This document shows, piece by piece, positions 10,465 to 20,253 of a stretch of 64,000 bases of DNA (position 1 is the stretch's first letter; each line of letters opens with the position of its first letter). The notes beneath the pieces were generated by a model, which saw nothing but the letters and a program-made list of their open reading frames with translations, had not been told where the DNA came from and ran no database searches. Both the position numbers and the translations under genes were made by a program. This DNA comes from Sva-07 sp963743825. Lineage in GTDB: Bacteria > Actinomycetota > Acidimicrobiia > Acidimicrobiales > Ilumatobacteraceae. The stretch is from assembly GCA_963743825.1 (NCBI GenBank), contig CAVURC010000005.1, positions 62,001 through 126,000 of the forward strand, written 5' to 3'.

Positions 10465-11657
10465 TCGTCGCCGCGGGGTCGAGTGACGCCGCGCTCGCAT
10501 TCGTCGAGATCGGCGCGCTCGTGTTCGCGCTGGCGCTGCTGTCACGGCTCGCCGGGCGGTTCGGACTCACTGCCATCCCCCTGTACCTGCTGGCCGGGCT
10601 GGCGATGGGTGAGGGCGGCTTCGTCCAACTCGATGTCACGCTCGAGTTCTTCGAGATCGCCGCGGAGATCGGCGTGCTGCTGCTGCTGTTCACGCTCGGG
10701 CTGGAGTACTCCGAGAGTGAATTGCGCAGCGGGCTGCGTTCGGGCCTCCGACCCGGTGTGGTCGACATGACGCTCAATGCCCTCCCCGGTGTTGCGCTCG
10801 GGCTGATCCTCGGGTGGGAGCCGCTGGCGGCGGTGCTGCTGGGCGGCGTCACGTGGATCACCTCGTCCGGGGTGGTCTCGAAGGTGCTCTCCGACCTCGG
10901 TCGTCTCGGCTTCCGTGAGACCCCTGCGGTGCTCAACATCCTGGTGATCGAGGATCTGGCGATGGCGGTGTACCTGCCGGTCGTGGCGGCACTCATCGTC
11001 GGAGGATCGCTCGTCGGCACGATGACGAGTGTGGCGGTCGCCTTGATCGTGGTGACGATCATCCTGCTCGCGGCGTTGCGCTACGGCCGCCGATTGAGCG
11101 ACCTCGTGGCCGGCGGTTCCGACGAGACGTTCCTGCTGAGCGTGTTCGGGATCACGCTGCTCGTTGCGGGTGTCGCCCAGCAGTTCGAGGTGTCCGGCGC
11201 GATCGGGGCGTTCCTCGTCGGACTGGCGTTGTCAGGTCGTGCCGAGCGGAGGGCGCACCTCCTGATCTCCCCGTTACGGGATCTGTTCGCCGCGACGTTC
11301 TTCCTCTTCTTCTCGTTCCAGATCGATCCGGCCGACCTGCTCGGAGTGGCTGTACCGGCGCTCGTGCTGGCCGGCATCACGGTGGTGACCAAGATCGTCA
11401 CGGGCTGGTACGCCGCCGGTCGGGTCGGTGCCGGACCCAGGGGTCGTCTGCGCGCCGGCACGGTCATCACCGCACGAGGTGAGTTCTCGATCGTCATCGC
11501 CGCACTCGGCGCAACGCTGATCGATGGCCCGGAACTCGGCGCCCTCGCGGCCGGGTACGTCCTGATCACCGCAGTCGTCGGCCCTCTCGCCGCGAAGTTC
11601 TCCGATCATGTGCCGCTGCCGGCACGACTACAGCCAAGGGTCGCCCGCCCGGCCTGA
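10461..11657 (+). CDS. CPA2-family cation:proton antiporter (KhtU/KefB-like)
   Basis: A 398-residue membrane protein with about 12 hydrophobic segments. CPA2 landmarks are PLYLLAGLAMGEGGF, ILLLLFTLGLEYS-like GVLLLLFTLGLEYSE, TWITSSGVVSKVL, the ILVIEDLAMAVYLP helix with its acidic pair, and GAIGAFLVGLALSG. There is no C-terminal RCK domain; that role is filled by the overlapping upstream KhtT-like gene. It probably exports K+ (or Na+) in exchange for H+. The gene ends 20 bp before a palindrome shared with the convergent aldehyde dehydrogenase. Confidence 0.88.
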   Translation: MIVAAGSSDAALAFVEIGALVFALALLSRLAGRFGLTAIPLYLLAGLAMGEGGFVQLDVTLEFFEIAAEIGVLLLLFTLGLEYSESELRSGLRSGLRPGVVDMTLNALPGVALGLILGWEPLAAVLLGGVTWITSSGVVSKVLSDLGRLGFRETPAVLNILVIEDLAMAVYLPVVAALIVGGSLVGTMTSVAVALIVVTIILLAALRYGRRLSDLVAGGSDETFLLSVFGITLLVAGVAQQFEVSGAIGAFLVGLALSGRAERRAHLLISPLRDLFAATFFLFFSFQIDPADLLGVAVPALVLAGITVVTKIVTGWYAAGRVGAGPRGRLRAGTVITARGEFSIVIAALGATLIDGPELGALAAGYVLITAVVGPLAAKFSDHVPLPARLQPRVARPA

Positions 11658-11677
11658 CCACCCACGGTCTGGACGAG

Positions 11678-11716
11678 TGATGTAACGCTTGGTGTCTGAC
11701 ACCAGTCGTTACATCA
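11678..11716. repeat. Family A palindrome, copy 3; contains the aldehyde dehydrogenase stop
   Basis: Arms TGATGTAACG / CGTTACATCA around the core GGTGTCTGACACC. The terminal TGA on the minus strand (11716-11714) is the stop of the aldehyde dehydrogenase gene. It lies between two convergent genes. Confidence 0.92.
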
Positions 11717-13153
11717 GTGCTTGATCATGACGTGCTTGACCTCGGTGTAGGCCTCGACGGCGTACATCGACATGTCCTTGCCGTAGCCGGACTGCTTGAA
11801 CCCACCGTGCGGCATCTCCGACACGATCGGAATGTGGTCGTTGACCCACACGGCGCCGAACTGCAGTGCCTTGCTCATGCGCATCGCCCGGCCGACGTCG
11901 GATGTCCACACGCTCGCGGCGAGGCCGTAGTCGACGTCGTTGGCCATCGCCAGTGCCGTCTCCTCGTCGGCGGCCGACTGGACGGTGACGACGGGGCCGA
12001 ACACTTCGCGCTGAATGATCTCCGACGCCTGACCCGGGCCGACCACCACGGTCGGCTCGTAGAAGAAGCCGGCCCCGGAACCCATCGACCCGCCGACGGT
12101 GACCTCGGCGCCGGCCTCACGGGCCCGATCGACGTAACCCGCCACTCGTGAGCGATGGATGTCGGAGATGACGGGACCCATGTCGGTGTCGTCGGCCATC
12201 GGATCGCCCACCTTGATGCTCGCCACGGCGTCGGTCAACTGGCTCACGAAGTCGTCGTGCACCTTGGCACCGGCGATCACCCGGCACGGCGCCGTGCAGT
12301 CCTGGCCGGAGTTGTAGAACGACATGGCCTTCAGGTTCTCGACGACCGCTGCGATGTCGGCATCGTCGAACACGATGACCGGCGCCTTGCCACCGAGTTC
12401 GAGGTGCACCCGCTTGAGTGAGTCGGCCGACGCCCGGGCCACTGCCTTGCCGGCACCCACGCTGCCGGTGATCGAGATCATCGCAATGCCCGGGTGCTCG
12501 CTGAGCGCGGCGCCGGCAACGGCACCCTGACCACACACGACGTTGAACACGCCCGCCGGCAACACCTCGGCGGTGAGCTCGGCGAGTCGCAGCACCGAAT
12601 ACGGCGTCAACTCCGACGGCTTGAGGATGACGGTGTTGCCCGCTGCGAGCGCCGGGCCGAGCTTCCAGGTGGCCATGTTCAGCGGATAGTTCCACGGCGT
12701 GATCGAGGCCACGACGCCGAGCGGATCGCGACGCACCATCGAGGTGTAGCCCGCCATGTACTCGCCGGCAGCCTTGCCCTCGAGGAACCGGCAGGCCGAC
12801 GCGAAGAAGCGCCAGTTGTCCTTGGTGAGGTCCATCTCGAACTCGACGATCCCGACCGGCTTGCCGACGTTCTCACATTCGATACGCGACAGCTCGTCGA
12901 TGTTGTCGTCGACGATGTCGGCCACGCGGTGCAGGATTTCGCTGCGTTCGCGTGGAGTGAGGGCCGCCCACGCCGGAAACGCCGCAGCAGCTGCAACCAC
13001 GGCCGCGTCGACATCGGCCGCGTCGCTCGCGGGAACCTCGCCGATCACCGCGCCGGTCGCAGGGTTCACGACGGAGTCCGTTGCACCACTGCGCGCCGAA
13101 CGCCAGTCGCCGCCGATGAAGTTGGAGTTCAAGGAAGACAGCTCGGTTGACAT
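11714..13153 (-). CDS. Gamma-aminobutyraldehyde dehydrogenase-like aldehyde dehydrogenase
   Basis: NAD(P)-dependent aldehyde dehydrogenase of 479 residues. Catalytic residues are visible: N155 in TPWNYPLN, E252 in LELGGK and C286 in NSGQDCTAPCR. The NSGQDCTAPCR motif and the overall sequence fit the aminobutyraldehyde dehydrogenase (PatD/YdcW) branch, which turns 4-aminobutanal from putrescine into GABA. The divergent neighbour is a potABCD-type polyamine transporter, which supports that role. ATG 13153 is preferred to a GTG at 13159. The 143-bp gap to potA contains GCGTTGGGAACGC at 13209-13221, a small palindrome that might be an operator. Confidence 0.85.
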   Translation of the reverse strand: MSTELSSLNSNFIGGDWRSARSGATDSVVNPATGAVIGEVPASDAADVDAAVVAAAAAFPAWAALTPRERSEILHRVADIVDDNIDELSRIECENVGKPVGIVEFEMDLTKDNWRFFASACRFLEGKAAGEYMAGYTSMVRRDPLGVVASITPWNYPLNMATWKLGPALAAGNTVILKPSELTPYSVLRLAELTAEVLPAGVFNVVCGQGAVAGAALSEHPGIAMISITGSVGAGKAVARASADSLKRVHLELGGKAPVIVFDDADIAAVVENLKAMSFYNSGQDCTAPCRVIAGAKVHDDFVSQLTDAVASIKVGDPMADDTDMGPVISDIHRSRVAGYVDRAREAGAEVTVGGSMGSGAGFFYEPTVVVGPGQASEIIQREVFGPVVTVQSAADEETALAMANDVDYGLAASVWTSDVGRAMRMSKALQFGAVWVNDHIPIVSEMPHGGFKQSGYGKDMSMYAVEAYTEVKHVMIKH

Positions 13154-13299
13154 GGCCACAGATTGCCACGCCGAGCGGCTGTTTGTTGCCGCCAGATGAA
13201 CGATCGAAGCGTTGGGAACGCGAATGCCTCAGCGTTGTAGCCTTCCGCGATCATGATCCCGGGACCAGCGTCCATCGAGTCGACGGCGACGCACGAACG

Positions 13300-14442
13300 A
13301 TGAGCGACGTCGTCATCCAGCTCGATCATGTCCGCAAGTCGTTCGGCGACTTCGTGGCGGTGGAGCACGCCGACTTCGGCATCGAGCAGGGCGAGTTCTT
13401 CGCGATGCTCGGCCCGTCGGGCTGCGGCAAGACCACCACGCTGAAGATGATCGCCGGCTTCGAGCAGCCGACGTCGGGCAAGGTGCTCCTGAACGGTGTC
13501 GACGTGAGCCGCGTGCCGCCGTACAAGCGCAATGTCAACACCGTGTTCCAGCAGTACGCGCTCTTCCCGCACATGACGGTGGCCGACAACGTCCGCTTCG
13601 GTCCGAAGGCCAAGAAGGTCCCCAAGAGCGAGTACGAACCCAACGTGGCCCAGATGCTCGAGGTGGTGCGCCTCACCGAGTTCGCCGACCGCAAATCGAC
13701 CCAGCTGTCCGGCGGCCAGCAGCAGCGAGTCGCACTGGCACGCGCACTCGTCAACTTCCCGAGCGCACTGCTCCTCGACGAGCCGCTCGCCGCACTCGAC
13801 CTCAAACTCCGCGAGGCCATGCAGTTCGAGCTCAAGCGCATCCAGCGTGAGGTCGGGATCACGTTCGTGTTCGTCACCCACGACCAGGGCGAGGCGCTGA
13901 CGATGAGCGATCGCATCGCCGTGATGAGCGACGGTCGGGTCGAGCAGATCGGCACACCCGAGGAGATCTACAACAGCCCGGCAACGCTGTTCGTCGCCGG
14001 CTTCATCGGCTCCGCGAACCTGCTCCCCGGCGAAGTGGTCAGCGCCGACGGCACCGACACGGTCGTGAAGCTCACCGCCGGCCCCACGGTACGGGCCCGC
14101 ACCAGCACGGTGCGCCAGCCCGACGCACCGGTCTCGGTGATGCTGCGGCCCGAACGCCTCACCGCAACGACCGAGGCCCGCTCCGACGGCCGCTCGGTCG
14201 ACGGAACGGTGAGCGACGTGGTGTTCCAGGGAGCGACCGCCCGGATCGTCGTGCGTCTCGCCGACGACAGCGAAGTGATCGCCAGCGTCGTGACGGGAAC
14301 GAACATCCCGTTCCTGCATCCCGGCAGCACCGTGCATCTCTCGTGGGAGCCTGGCAGTGCATTCCTGCTCTCCGGCTGGCCCCGCCGACCCGGCGCCACC
14401 GCCAGCGACATCGACACCCTCGAGGCACACGCCGACTCCTAG
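13300..14442 (+). CDS. potA: Polyamine ABC transporter ATP-binding protein
   Basis: A 380-residue ATPase. Walker A GPSGCGKTT is at 38-46, the Q-loop VFQQYALFPHM follows near 82-92, the signature LSGGQQQR is at 136-143 and Walker B LLLDE at 157-161. A TOBE-type regulatory domain occupies the C-terminal ~110 residues. The LGPSGCGKTTTLKMIAGFE and QQYALFPH segments are those of the PotA/spermidine-putrescine class. It is the first gene of a four-gene operon (ATPase, binding protein, two permeases). ATG 13300 is used; the longer frame upstream has no homologous sequence. Confidence 0.9.
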   Translation: MSDVVIQLDHVRKSFGDFVAVEHADFGIEQGEFFAMLGPSGCGKTTTLKMIAGFEQPTSGKVLLNGVDVSRVPPYKRNVNTVFQQYALFPHMTVADNVRFGPKAKKVPKSEYEPNVAQMLEVVRLTEFADRKSTQLSGGQQQRVALARALVNFPSALLLDEPLAALDLKLREAMQFELKRIQREVGITFVFVTHDQGEALTMSDRIAVMSDGRVEQIGTPEEIYNSPATLFVAGFIGSANLLPGEVVSADGTDTVVKLTAGPTVRARTSTVRQPDAPVSVMLRPERLTATTEARSDGRSVDGTVSDVVFQGATARIVVRLADDSEVIASVVTGTNIPFLHPGSTVHLSWEPGSAFLLSGWPRRPGATASDIDTLEAHADS

Positions 14443-14517
14443 GGCGAGCCCGCGACCACACCGATCCCCGACACCAGACCACCCAACCGACCAAACAGAT
14501 ATCGAACAGGACCCGAC

Positions 14518-15742
14518 ATGACCACTCGACGACCCACTCCGTTCAACGCCCCCCGAGGCGGACTCACCCGCCGCCAACTGCTCGGTCGCGCCGGCGCCCT
14601 CGGTGCCGTCGGCATCTCGTTGCCGGCGATCCTCGCCGCATGTGGCGGCAGCGACGGCGACAGTGGCTCGGCCGGCTCCACGCCGGCAGCGGGCAGCACC
14701 GGTACGAGCAGCGGCGGCGGAGGCGGCGTCGCTGTTCTTCGAGAACTGGCCCGCCTACATCGATCCCACCGAGGACGGCGCGACGGGCACCGTCGACCGC
14801 TTCATGGAAGCCACCGGCATCGACATGCGCTACACCGAGGCGTACAACGACAACAACGAGTACTTCGCCAAGATCCAACCGATCCTCGGCAACGGCGACA
14901 CCATCGACCCCGACATCATCGCCCCCACGGGTTGGATGGCCGGCCGGCTGCTCACCCTCGGCTGGCTCGACAAGTTGCCGCTCGATCAGATTCCCAATGC
15001 CGCCAACCTGCGTGCCGACCTGCAGGGCGCCGCATGGGACCCCACCGGCGAGTACTCGCTGCCCTGGCAGACGGGCTTCGCCGGCATCGCCTACAACATC
15101 GATGTCACGGGCCGCGAGTTGACGAGCGTCGACGATCTGTTCGACCCCGAGTTCGCCGGCAAGGTCGGCGCACTCACCGAGATGCGCGACACGATCGGCC
15201 TGCTGGCCATGAGCCTGGGCATCGACATCTCGACGCTGACGACCTTCGAGGAGGCCGCACCGGCGTTCGAGCTGCTGGAGAAGGCCAAGGCCGACGGACA
15301 GATCCGCCGGTTCCACGGCAACGACTACTTCGACGATCTCTCGAATGGCAACTTCGCCGCCACCATCGGCTGGTCGGGCGACGTTGCGTCGCTTGCTCGC
15401 GACAATCCATCGGTTCGGTTCGTGTTCCCCGAGACCGGTGCCACCGCATGGGCTGACACGATGGTCATTCCGAAGGGTGCCGCGAACGCTGCTGCAGCCG
15501 CGCAGTGGATGAACTTCGTGTACGACCCCGTGCAGGCCGCGCAGATCACGGCGTGGGTGGGCTATGTCTCGCCGGTCGACGGTGTTCGGGCAGAACTCGA
15601 GAAGCTCGACGCGAGCCTTGCCGAGGACCCGTTGCTCTTCCCCGACGACGCAACGCTGGCGCAGACCCAAACGTTCGCGCAGCTTTCCGACGACGTCGAG
15701 GCCGAATACGACGCCGCGTTCTCGGCCATCACCGGCGCCTGA
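14518..15742 (+). CDS. potD: Polyamine-binding lipoprotein (Tat/lipobox), one apparent frameshift
   Basis: Extracytoplasmic substrate-binding protein of the transporter. The N-terminus has a twin-arginine motif RRQLLGR (18-24) and a lipobox LAAC (39-42), followed by a Gly/Ser linker. At about 14725-14740, in a run of GGC repeats, the reading frame shifts. The mature protein then reads SLFFENWPAYIDPTED to the stop at 15742, with PotD-like features (FENWPAYID, DIIAPTGWMAGRL, LPWQTGFAGIAYN, TEMRDTIGLLAMSLG). Because the linker is a low-complexity repeat and the rest is intact, a one-base consensus error is more likely than decay. It follows potA by 75 bp. Confidence 0.85.
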
Positions 15743-15774
15743 TGCGATGACCGCTGCCCGATGACGACTGCCCA

Positions 15775-16839
15775 ATGACCAGTACAACGGTGCGCCGGGG
15801 GGTGAAGCGCCCCGAGATGCTCGGTCTCGGCGCGCTGCTCCTCGCCGGCGCACTGTTGGCAGCGGTCGGCACGCGACTTCTCACGGGGCCGCTCGCGGTG
15901 CTGTCGCTGGCGATCGTGTTCGCGAGCATCGTCATGCTCGTGGTCGTCGCCACGATCGGCACACCGGAAACCCGGCGCAAACTCGCCCCGTACGGGCTGC
16001 TCAAGCCCGGCATGCTCTGGTTGGCGCTGTTCTACCTTGCGCCGTTGTTCACCCTCTTGCGTCTGTCGTTGTCGACACTGCCGAATCGGTTCGCTGTCGA
16101 CGCAGAGTTCGACTGGAACTTCGACAACTACGTCACTGCGTTCACCGACTTCGGACCTCAGTTCCAGCGGGCCTTCCTCTACGCCGGCACCGCCACGATC
16201 CTCACGATCGCGATCGGCTACCCGCTCGCCTACGTGATCGCGTTCCGTGGCGGCAAGTACCGCACGCTGATGCTCGGGCTGGTCGTCATCCCGTTCTTCA
16301 CGTCGTACCTGATCCGCACGATCGCCTGGCGCAGCATCCTGTCCGACGACGGCATCGGCACCGGATTCATCGATGCCGTCGGGCTCACGTGGTTCCTCGA
16401 AGCGTCCAATGTCATGGACAACGGGCGCCTGATCAACACGCCTGCCGCAGTGATCTTCGGTCTGACGTACAACTTCCTGCCGTTCATGATCCTGCCGATC
16501 TACGTCAGCCTCGAAAAGATCGACGTCCGCCTGGTCGACGCCGCCAAGGACCTGTACTCCACGTCGGTGTCGGCGTTCCGCAAGGTCGTGCTGCCACTGT
16601 CGATTCCCGGTGTCTTCGCAGGCACGCTGTTGACGTTCATCCCGGCGGCGGGCGACTTCGTCAACTCGCTCTACCTCGGCAGCCCGAACACCACGATGAT
16701 CGGCAACTCGATCCAGGATCAGTTCCTCGTCCAGAACAACGTGCCGCTCGCGTCGGCGATGTCGTTCGTGCTGATGTTCATCATCACGGTGTTCGTGATC
16801 ATCTACAGCCGGTTCTTCGGAACCGAGGACCTGGCATGA
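15775..16839 (+). CDS. potB: Polyamine ABC transporter permease 1
   Basis: Inner-membrane permease of 354 residues. It is longer than usual because two hydrophobic helices (residues ~15-60) precede the standard PotB-like core. The core has about six further helices and the EAA loop VDAAKDLYSTSVSAFRKVVLPLSIPG near 258-283 that docks the ATPase. ATG 15775 is 32 bp after the binding-protein gene. The stop overlaps the next permease start as ATGA. Confidence 0.9.
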   Translation: MTSTTVRRGVKRPEMLGLGALLLAGALLAAVGTRLLTGPLAVLSLAIVFASIVMLVVVATIGTPETRRKLAPYGLLKPGMLWLALFYLAPLFTLLRLSLSTLPNRFAVDAEFDWNFDNYVTAFTDFGPQFQRAFLYAGTATILTIAIGYPLAYVIAFRGGKYRTLMLGLVVIPFFTSYLIRTIAWRSILSDDGIGTGFIDAVGLTWFLEASNVMDNGRLINTPAAVIFGLTYNFLPFMILPIYVSLEKIDVRLVDAAKDLYSTSVSAFRKVVLPLSIPGVFAGTLLTFIPAAGDFVNSLYLGSPNTTMIGNSIQDQFLVQNNVPLASAMSFVLMFIITVFVIIYSRFFGTEDLA

Positions 16840-17651
16840 GCGCTCCGACGTCGATCCGTGGCCGCATTGCCCGGTTCGCCCTGAATGCCTACGCCGGTCT
16901 GGCACTGCTCTACCTGTTCGTCCCGATCATCTGGATCGTGATCTTCTCCTTCAACCAACCGAAGGGGAACTACAACGTCTCGTGGCAGGAGTTCACGCTC
17001 GACAACTGGAAGGACCCGTTCGGCGACGAGTCGCTGACGAACGCATTCGTCGAGAGCTTGAAGATCGCGGCGATCTCCACCGTGATCGCAACGATCCTCG
17101 GTTCCCTGATCGCAATTGCGCTCGCCCGGTACCGGTTCCGTGGCAGCGGCGGCTTGAACTTCTTCCTGGTACTTCCCCTGACGACTCCGGAGATCGTGCT
17201 CGGCTCGGCGCTCGCCACGCTGTTCCTCGACTGGGACGTCGAACGGGGATTCAGAACCGTGGTGATCGCCCACATCATGTTCCAGGTGAGCTTCGTCGCG
17301 CTCACCGTTCGTGCCCGCGTGCGCGGGTTCGACTGGACCCTCGAACAGGCAGCTCAAGACCTCGGGGCATCGCCGCTGCGAACGTTCTGGAAGGTGACGT
17401 TCCCGCTCATCCTGCCCGGCATCCTCGCTGCGGCGATGCTGTCGTTCGCGCTCTCGCTCGACGACTTCATCATCACGCTCTTCAACGCCGGCTCGCTGGT
17501 GACGTTCCCGCTGTACATCAACGGCGCGTTCCGGGTGAAGTTCCCGCCGGAGGTGAACGTGCTCGCCACCGCGATCCTCCTCGTGAGTATCGCGCTGATG
17601 CTCGCCGGCACGGTGTGGGGCGCACGAGGGCGACGCCGCTCGGCCTCCTGA
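16836..17651 (+). CDS. potC: Polyamine ABC transporter permease 2
   Basis: Second permease, 271 residues with six predicted helices. The EAA loop is EQAAQDLGASPLRTFWKVTFPLILPGIL near 170-197, followed by SFALSLDDFIITLFNAG, a sequence typical of PotC. It overlaps potB by four bases, so synthesis of the two permeases is coupled. It closes the operon; a separate cyclotransferase-like gene starts 9 bp later and could be co-transcribed by read-through. Confidence 0.9.
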   Translation: MSAPTSIRGRIARFALNAYAGLALLYLFVPIIWIVIFSFNQPKGNYNVSWQEFTLDNWKDPFGDESLTNAFVESLKIAAISTVIATILGSLIAIALARYRFRGSGGLNFFLVLPLTTPEIVLGSALATLFLDWDVERGFRTVVIAHIMFQVSFVALTVRARVRGFDWTLEQAAQDLGASPLRTFWKVTFPLILPGILAAAMLSFALSLDDFIITLFNAGSLVTFPLYINGAFRVKFPPEVNVLATAILLVSIALMLAGTVWGARGRRRSAS

Positions 17652-17660
17652 GGCTCGGCC

Positions 17661-18048
17661 GTGACACACCACGTTTTCGTGTACGGCACGTTGCGTCCCG
17701 GCGACGTGCGGTGGCACGTGCTCGAGCCGTTCACGATCGATGGCGGCACGCCCGATTCCGTCTCGGGTGAACTCTTCGACACCGGCGCTCGACTATCCAG
17801 CGGCGGTGTTCGGGCCGGGCGGGACGATCCTCGGGCACACCTTCGCCCTGCTCGAAGCGACGCTCGATCGGGCGATCGCCGTGCTCGACGAGGTCGAAGA
17901 CATCGTCGGCGGCGAGTACCACCGGGTCACGGTGCGAACACATCGGGGTGTCGAGGCGTGGGCGTACGCCTACGGGGCCGGGCTCGATCTCAGCCCGATC
18001 CCGTCAGGCGACTGGCTCGCGCACCGCCCCCTCCCCCGCCCCGAATGA
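17661..18048 (+). CDS. Gamma-glutamylcyclotransferase-like protein, one apparent frameshift
   Basis: The AIG2/GGCT fold is recognised by FVYGTLRPGDVRW at the N-terminus and DEVEDIVGGEYHRVTV in the second half, whose first glutamates are in the catalytic position. The frame changes near 17785, between ELFDTG and ALDYPAAVFGPGG. Adding a GC doublet there (GCTC to GCGCTC) would restore one protein of about 129 residues. GGCT-type enzymes release 5-oxoproline from gamma-glutamyl amides, and a link to gamma-glutamyl-polyamine breakdown next to the pot operon is possible but unproven. The stop codon lies inside palindrome copy 4. Confidence 0.75.
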
Positions 18049-18076
18049 GACGCGGGGTCAGACCCGGCGGCTCATT
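18044..18076. repeat. Family A palindrome, copy 4; contains the cyclotransferase stop
   Basis: AATGAGACGC ... GCGGCTCATT around GGGGTCAGACCC; one arm has drifted from the GAGACGCGG form seen elsewhere. The TGA at 18046-18048 ends the preceding gene. Confidence 0.88.
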
Positions 18077-18104
18077 GTTGCGCGTGAGTGGAGGGCATGC
18101 GAAC

Positions 18105-19314
18105 ATGTGTTCGTGTCTGCGAATCGCTCCGCCTGCGACGATCCTGCACGCCGATCTCGACTCGTTCTACGCATCGGTCGAGCAGCGTGACGATCCGACG
18201 CTGCGCGGCAAGCCGATCGTGGTCGGCGGCGGTGTCGTGCTGGCAGCGAGCTACGAGGCCAAGGCGTTCGGTGTGCGAACGGCGATGTCAGGCCGGGCCG
18301 CACGGCGGCTGTGCCCGAACGTCATCGACGTGGCGCCCCGGTTCGAGGCGTACACGGCAGCGAGCCGGGCGGTGTTCGAGATCTTCCGCGACACCTCGCC
18401 GATCGTCGAACCCATGTCGATCGACGAGGCGTTCATCGACGTGGCCGGGCTCTGGCGGATCGCCGGCACACCAGCCGAGATCGCCACACGACTGCGAGCC
18501 CGGATCGCCGACGAGGTCGGTCTGCCGATCACGGTCGGGGTCGCCCGGACGAAGTTCCTGGCGAAGGTGGCGAGCGGGGTCGCCAAGCCCGACGGTCTGC
18601 TCGTGGTCGAACCCGACGGCGAGCTGGCCTTCCTCCATCCACTCCCGGTGCAACGACTGTGGGGCGTCGGCGAGATCACCGCGACGAAGCTCCACGACCG
18701 GGGCATCCACACCGTGGCCGACGTTGCCGCCATGACCTCCGAGGCACTCACCGCCATCGTCGGCACGTCGATGGGACACCAACTCCACGCCCTCTCCCAC
18801 AACCGTGACGCCCGTCGCGTGACAACCGGGAAGCGGCGCGGGTCGATCGGATCGCAGCAGGCGCTCGGGACGCGTCGACGCTCACGCGACGAGATCGACG
18901 TCGTGTTGTGGCGCCTCGTCGACCGCATCACGTCGAGGATGCGGCGCGCCGGCCGGGTCGGTCGCACGGTCACGCTTCGATTCCGATTCGACGACTTCAC
19001 TCGCGGCCACGCGATCGCACTCACTCGCCGACCCGACCGCCGGTACCTCCACGGTGCACGCCACGGCGGTCGCGCTCCTCGACGCTGCATGGCCACTCGT
19101 GGAACGCCAGGGGATCACGCTGCTCGGCGTGTCGGTCGGCAACCTGAGCGATCTCGATGCAGTCCAGCTGGTGCTCCCCTTCCGGCGCTGCGAATCGGAA
19201 CAGCTCGACACGGTGATGGATGCGGTGAACGACCGGTTCGGCCGCGGCGCGCTCCGGCGCGCCACGACGATGCGCGGCGATCCCGGGATCCAGCTGCCGA
19301 TGCTGCCCGACTGA
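18105..19314 (+). CDS. dinB: DNA polymerase IV (Y family), one apparent frameshift
   Basis: Error-prone translesion polymerase. The first metal-binding motif ILHADLDSFYASVE (D17, D19), the second SIDEAF (D107, E108), the SYEAKAFGVRTAMS steric-gate/finger region and the helix-hairpin-helix VQRLWGVGEITATKLHDRGI are all present, so the catalytic core is complete. In the little-finger domain the frame shifts near 19030: ALTR continues as ADPTAGTSTVHATAVALLDAAWPL in another frame, and one missing base explains it. ATG 18105 is 28 bp after the palindrome and gives a short N-terminal tail (CSCLRIAPPA) before the first motif. Confidence 0.88.
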
Positions 19315-19359
19315 CCTCCGAGTGACCCGTGGCAGGGACGTCCACCTACATTCGGTGCC

Positions 19360-20253
19360 ATGAGCGCACGAGATCGACTGACAGGACCGAGCAACACGGG
19401 TGTCTGGTACTTCACCGACGCCATGAGCGCCGGCCAGGCCGGCGATGCAGCGGGGCGCATCGAGTCGCTCGGCTACTCCACCCTGTGGCTGCCCGACACG
19501 ATGGGTCGCGATCCCTTCGCCCACATCGCGTGGCTCGGATCGCAGACGTCGACCCTCCAGTTCGCCACCGGCATCGCCAGCATCTTCCATCGCCACCCCG
19601 GCCCGATGCTCCAGGCGGCGAACACCCTGGCCGAACAGACCGGCGGCCGGTTCGTCCTCGGCCTCGGCGTCAGCCACGGCCCGATGGTCGAGGGCATCCG
19701 CAAACTCGACTACTCCAAGCCACTCAGCCAGATGCGCGACTACCTGGCGGCGATGGATGCCTCGATGTACATGGCGGCCCCGCCGGCCGACAAGCCGCTG
19801 CGTCTGCTGGCGGCACTCGGGCCGAAGATGCTGGAGTTGTCCGCCACCGCTGCGGACGGCGCCCACCCGTACTTCGTGACACCCGAACACACCGCGGAGG
19901 CTCGGGCGGCGATCGGTCCGGACAAGCTGCTGTGCGTCGAGCAGAAGGTGATCGTGTCGACTGATGCCGACGCAGCCCGCGCTGCGGCCAACATCCAGAT
20001 CGACCGGTACGCAGGTCTGCCCAACTACCGCAACAACTGGAAGCGAATCGGGTTCACCGAGGACGAGATCGAGCAACGGGCACACCGCTTCGTCGATCAC
20101 GTCATCGTGTGGGGCGACGAGGACACGGTGCGCGCCGGCATCCAGGCCCATTACGACGCGGGGGCCGACCACGTGTGCATCCAGCCCGTCTCGACCGAGG
20201 GGCCGCTCGTGCTCGACTGGAACGCGCTCGAAGTGCTCGCGCCGTCGACATGA
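19360..20253 (+). CDS. LLM-class (probably F420-dependent) oxidoreductase
   Basis: A 297-residue luciferase-like monooxygenase-fold protein of the TIGR03620-like actinobacterial group. Typical pieces are ESLGYSTLWLPDTMGRDPF, TGIASIFHRHPGPMLQAANTLAEQTGGRFVLGLGVSH and DGAHPYFVTPEHT. In actinobacteria these usually use coenzyme F420. It overlaps the following enoyl-CoA hydratase gene by ATGA (20250-20253), which hints at a shared catabolic route for an acyl-CoA substrate. Confidence 0.85.
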   Translation: MSARDRLTGPSNTGVWYFTDAMSAGQAGDAAGRIESLGYSTLWLPDTMGRDPFAHIAWLGSQTSTLQFATGIASIFHRHPGPMLQAANTLAEQTGGRFVLGLGVSHGPMVEGIRKLDYSKPLSQMRDYLAAMDASMYMAAPPADKPLRLLAALGPKMLELSATAADGAHPYFVTPEHTAEARAAIGPDKLLCVEQKVIVSTDADAARAAANIQIDRYAGLPNYRNNWKRIGFTEDEIEQRAHRFVDHVIVWGDEDTVRAGIQAHYDAGADHVCIQPVSTEGPLVLDWNALEVLAPST

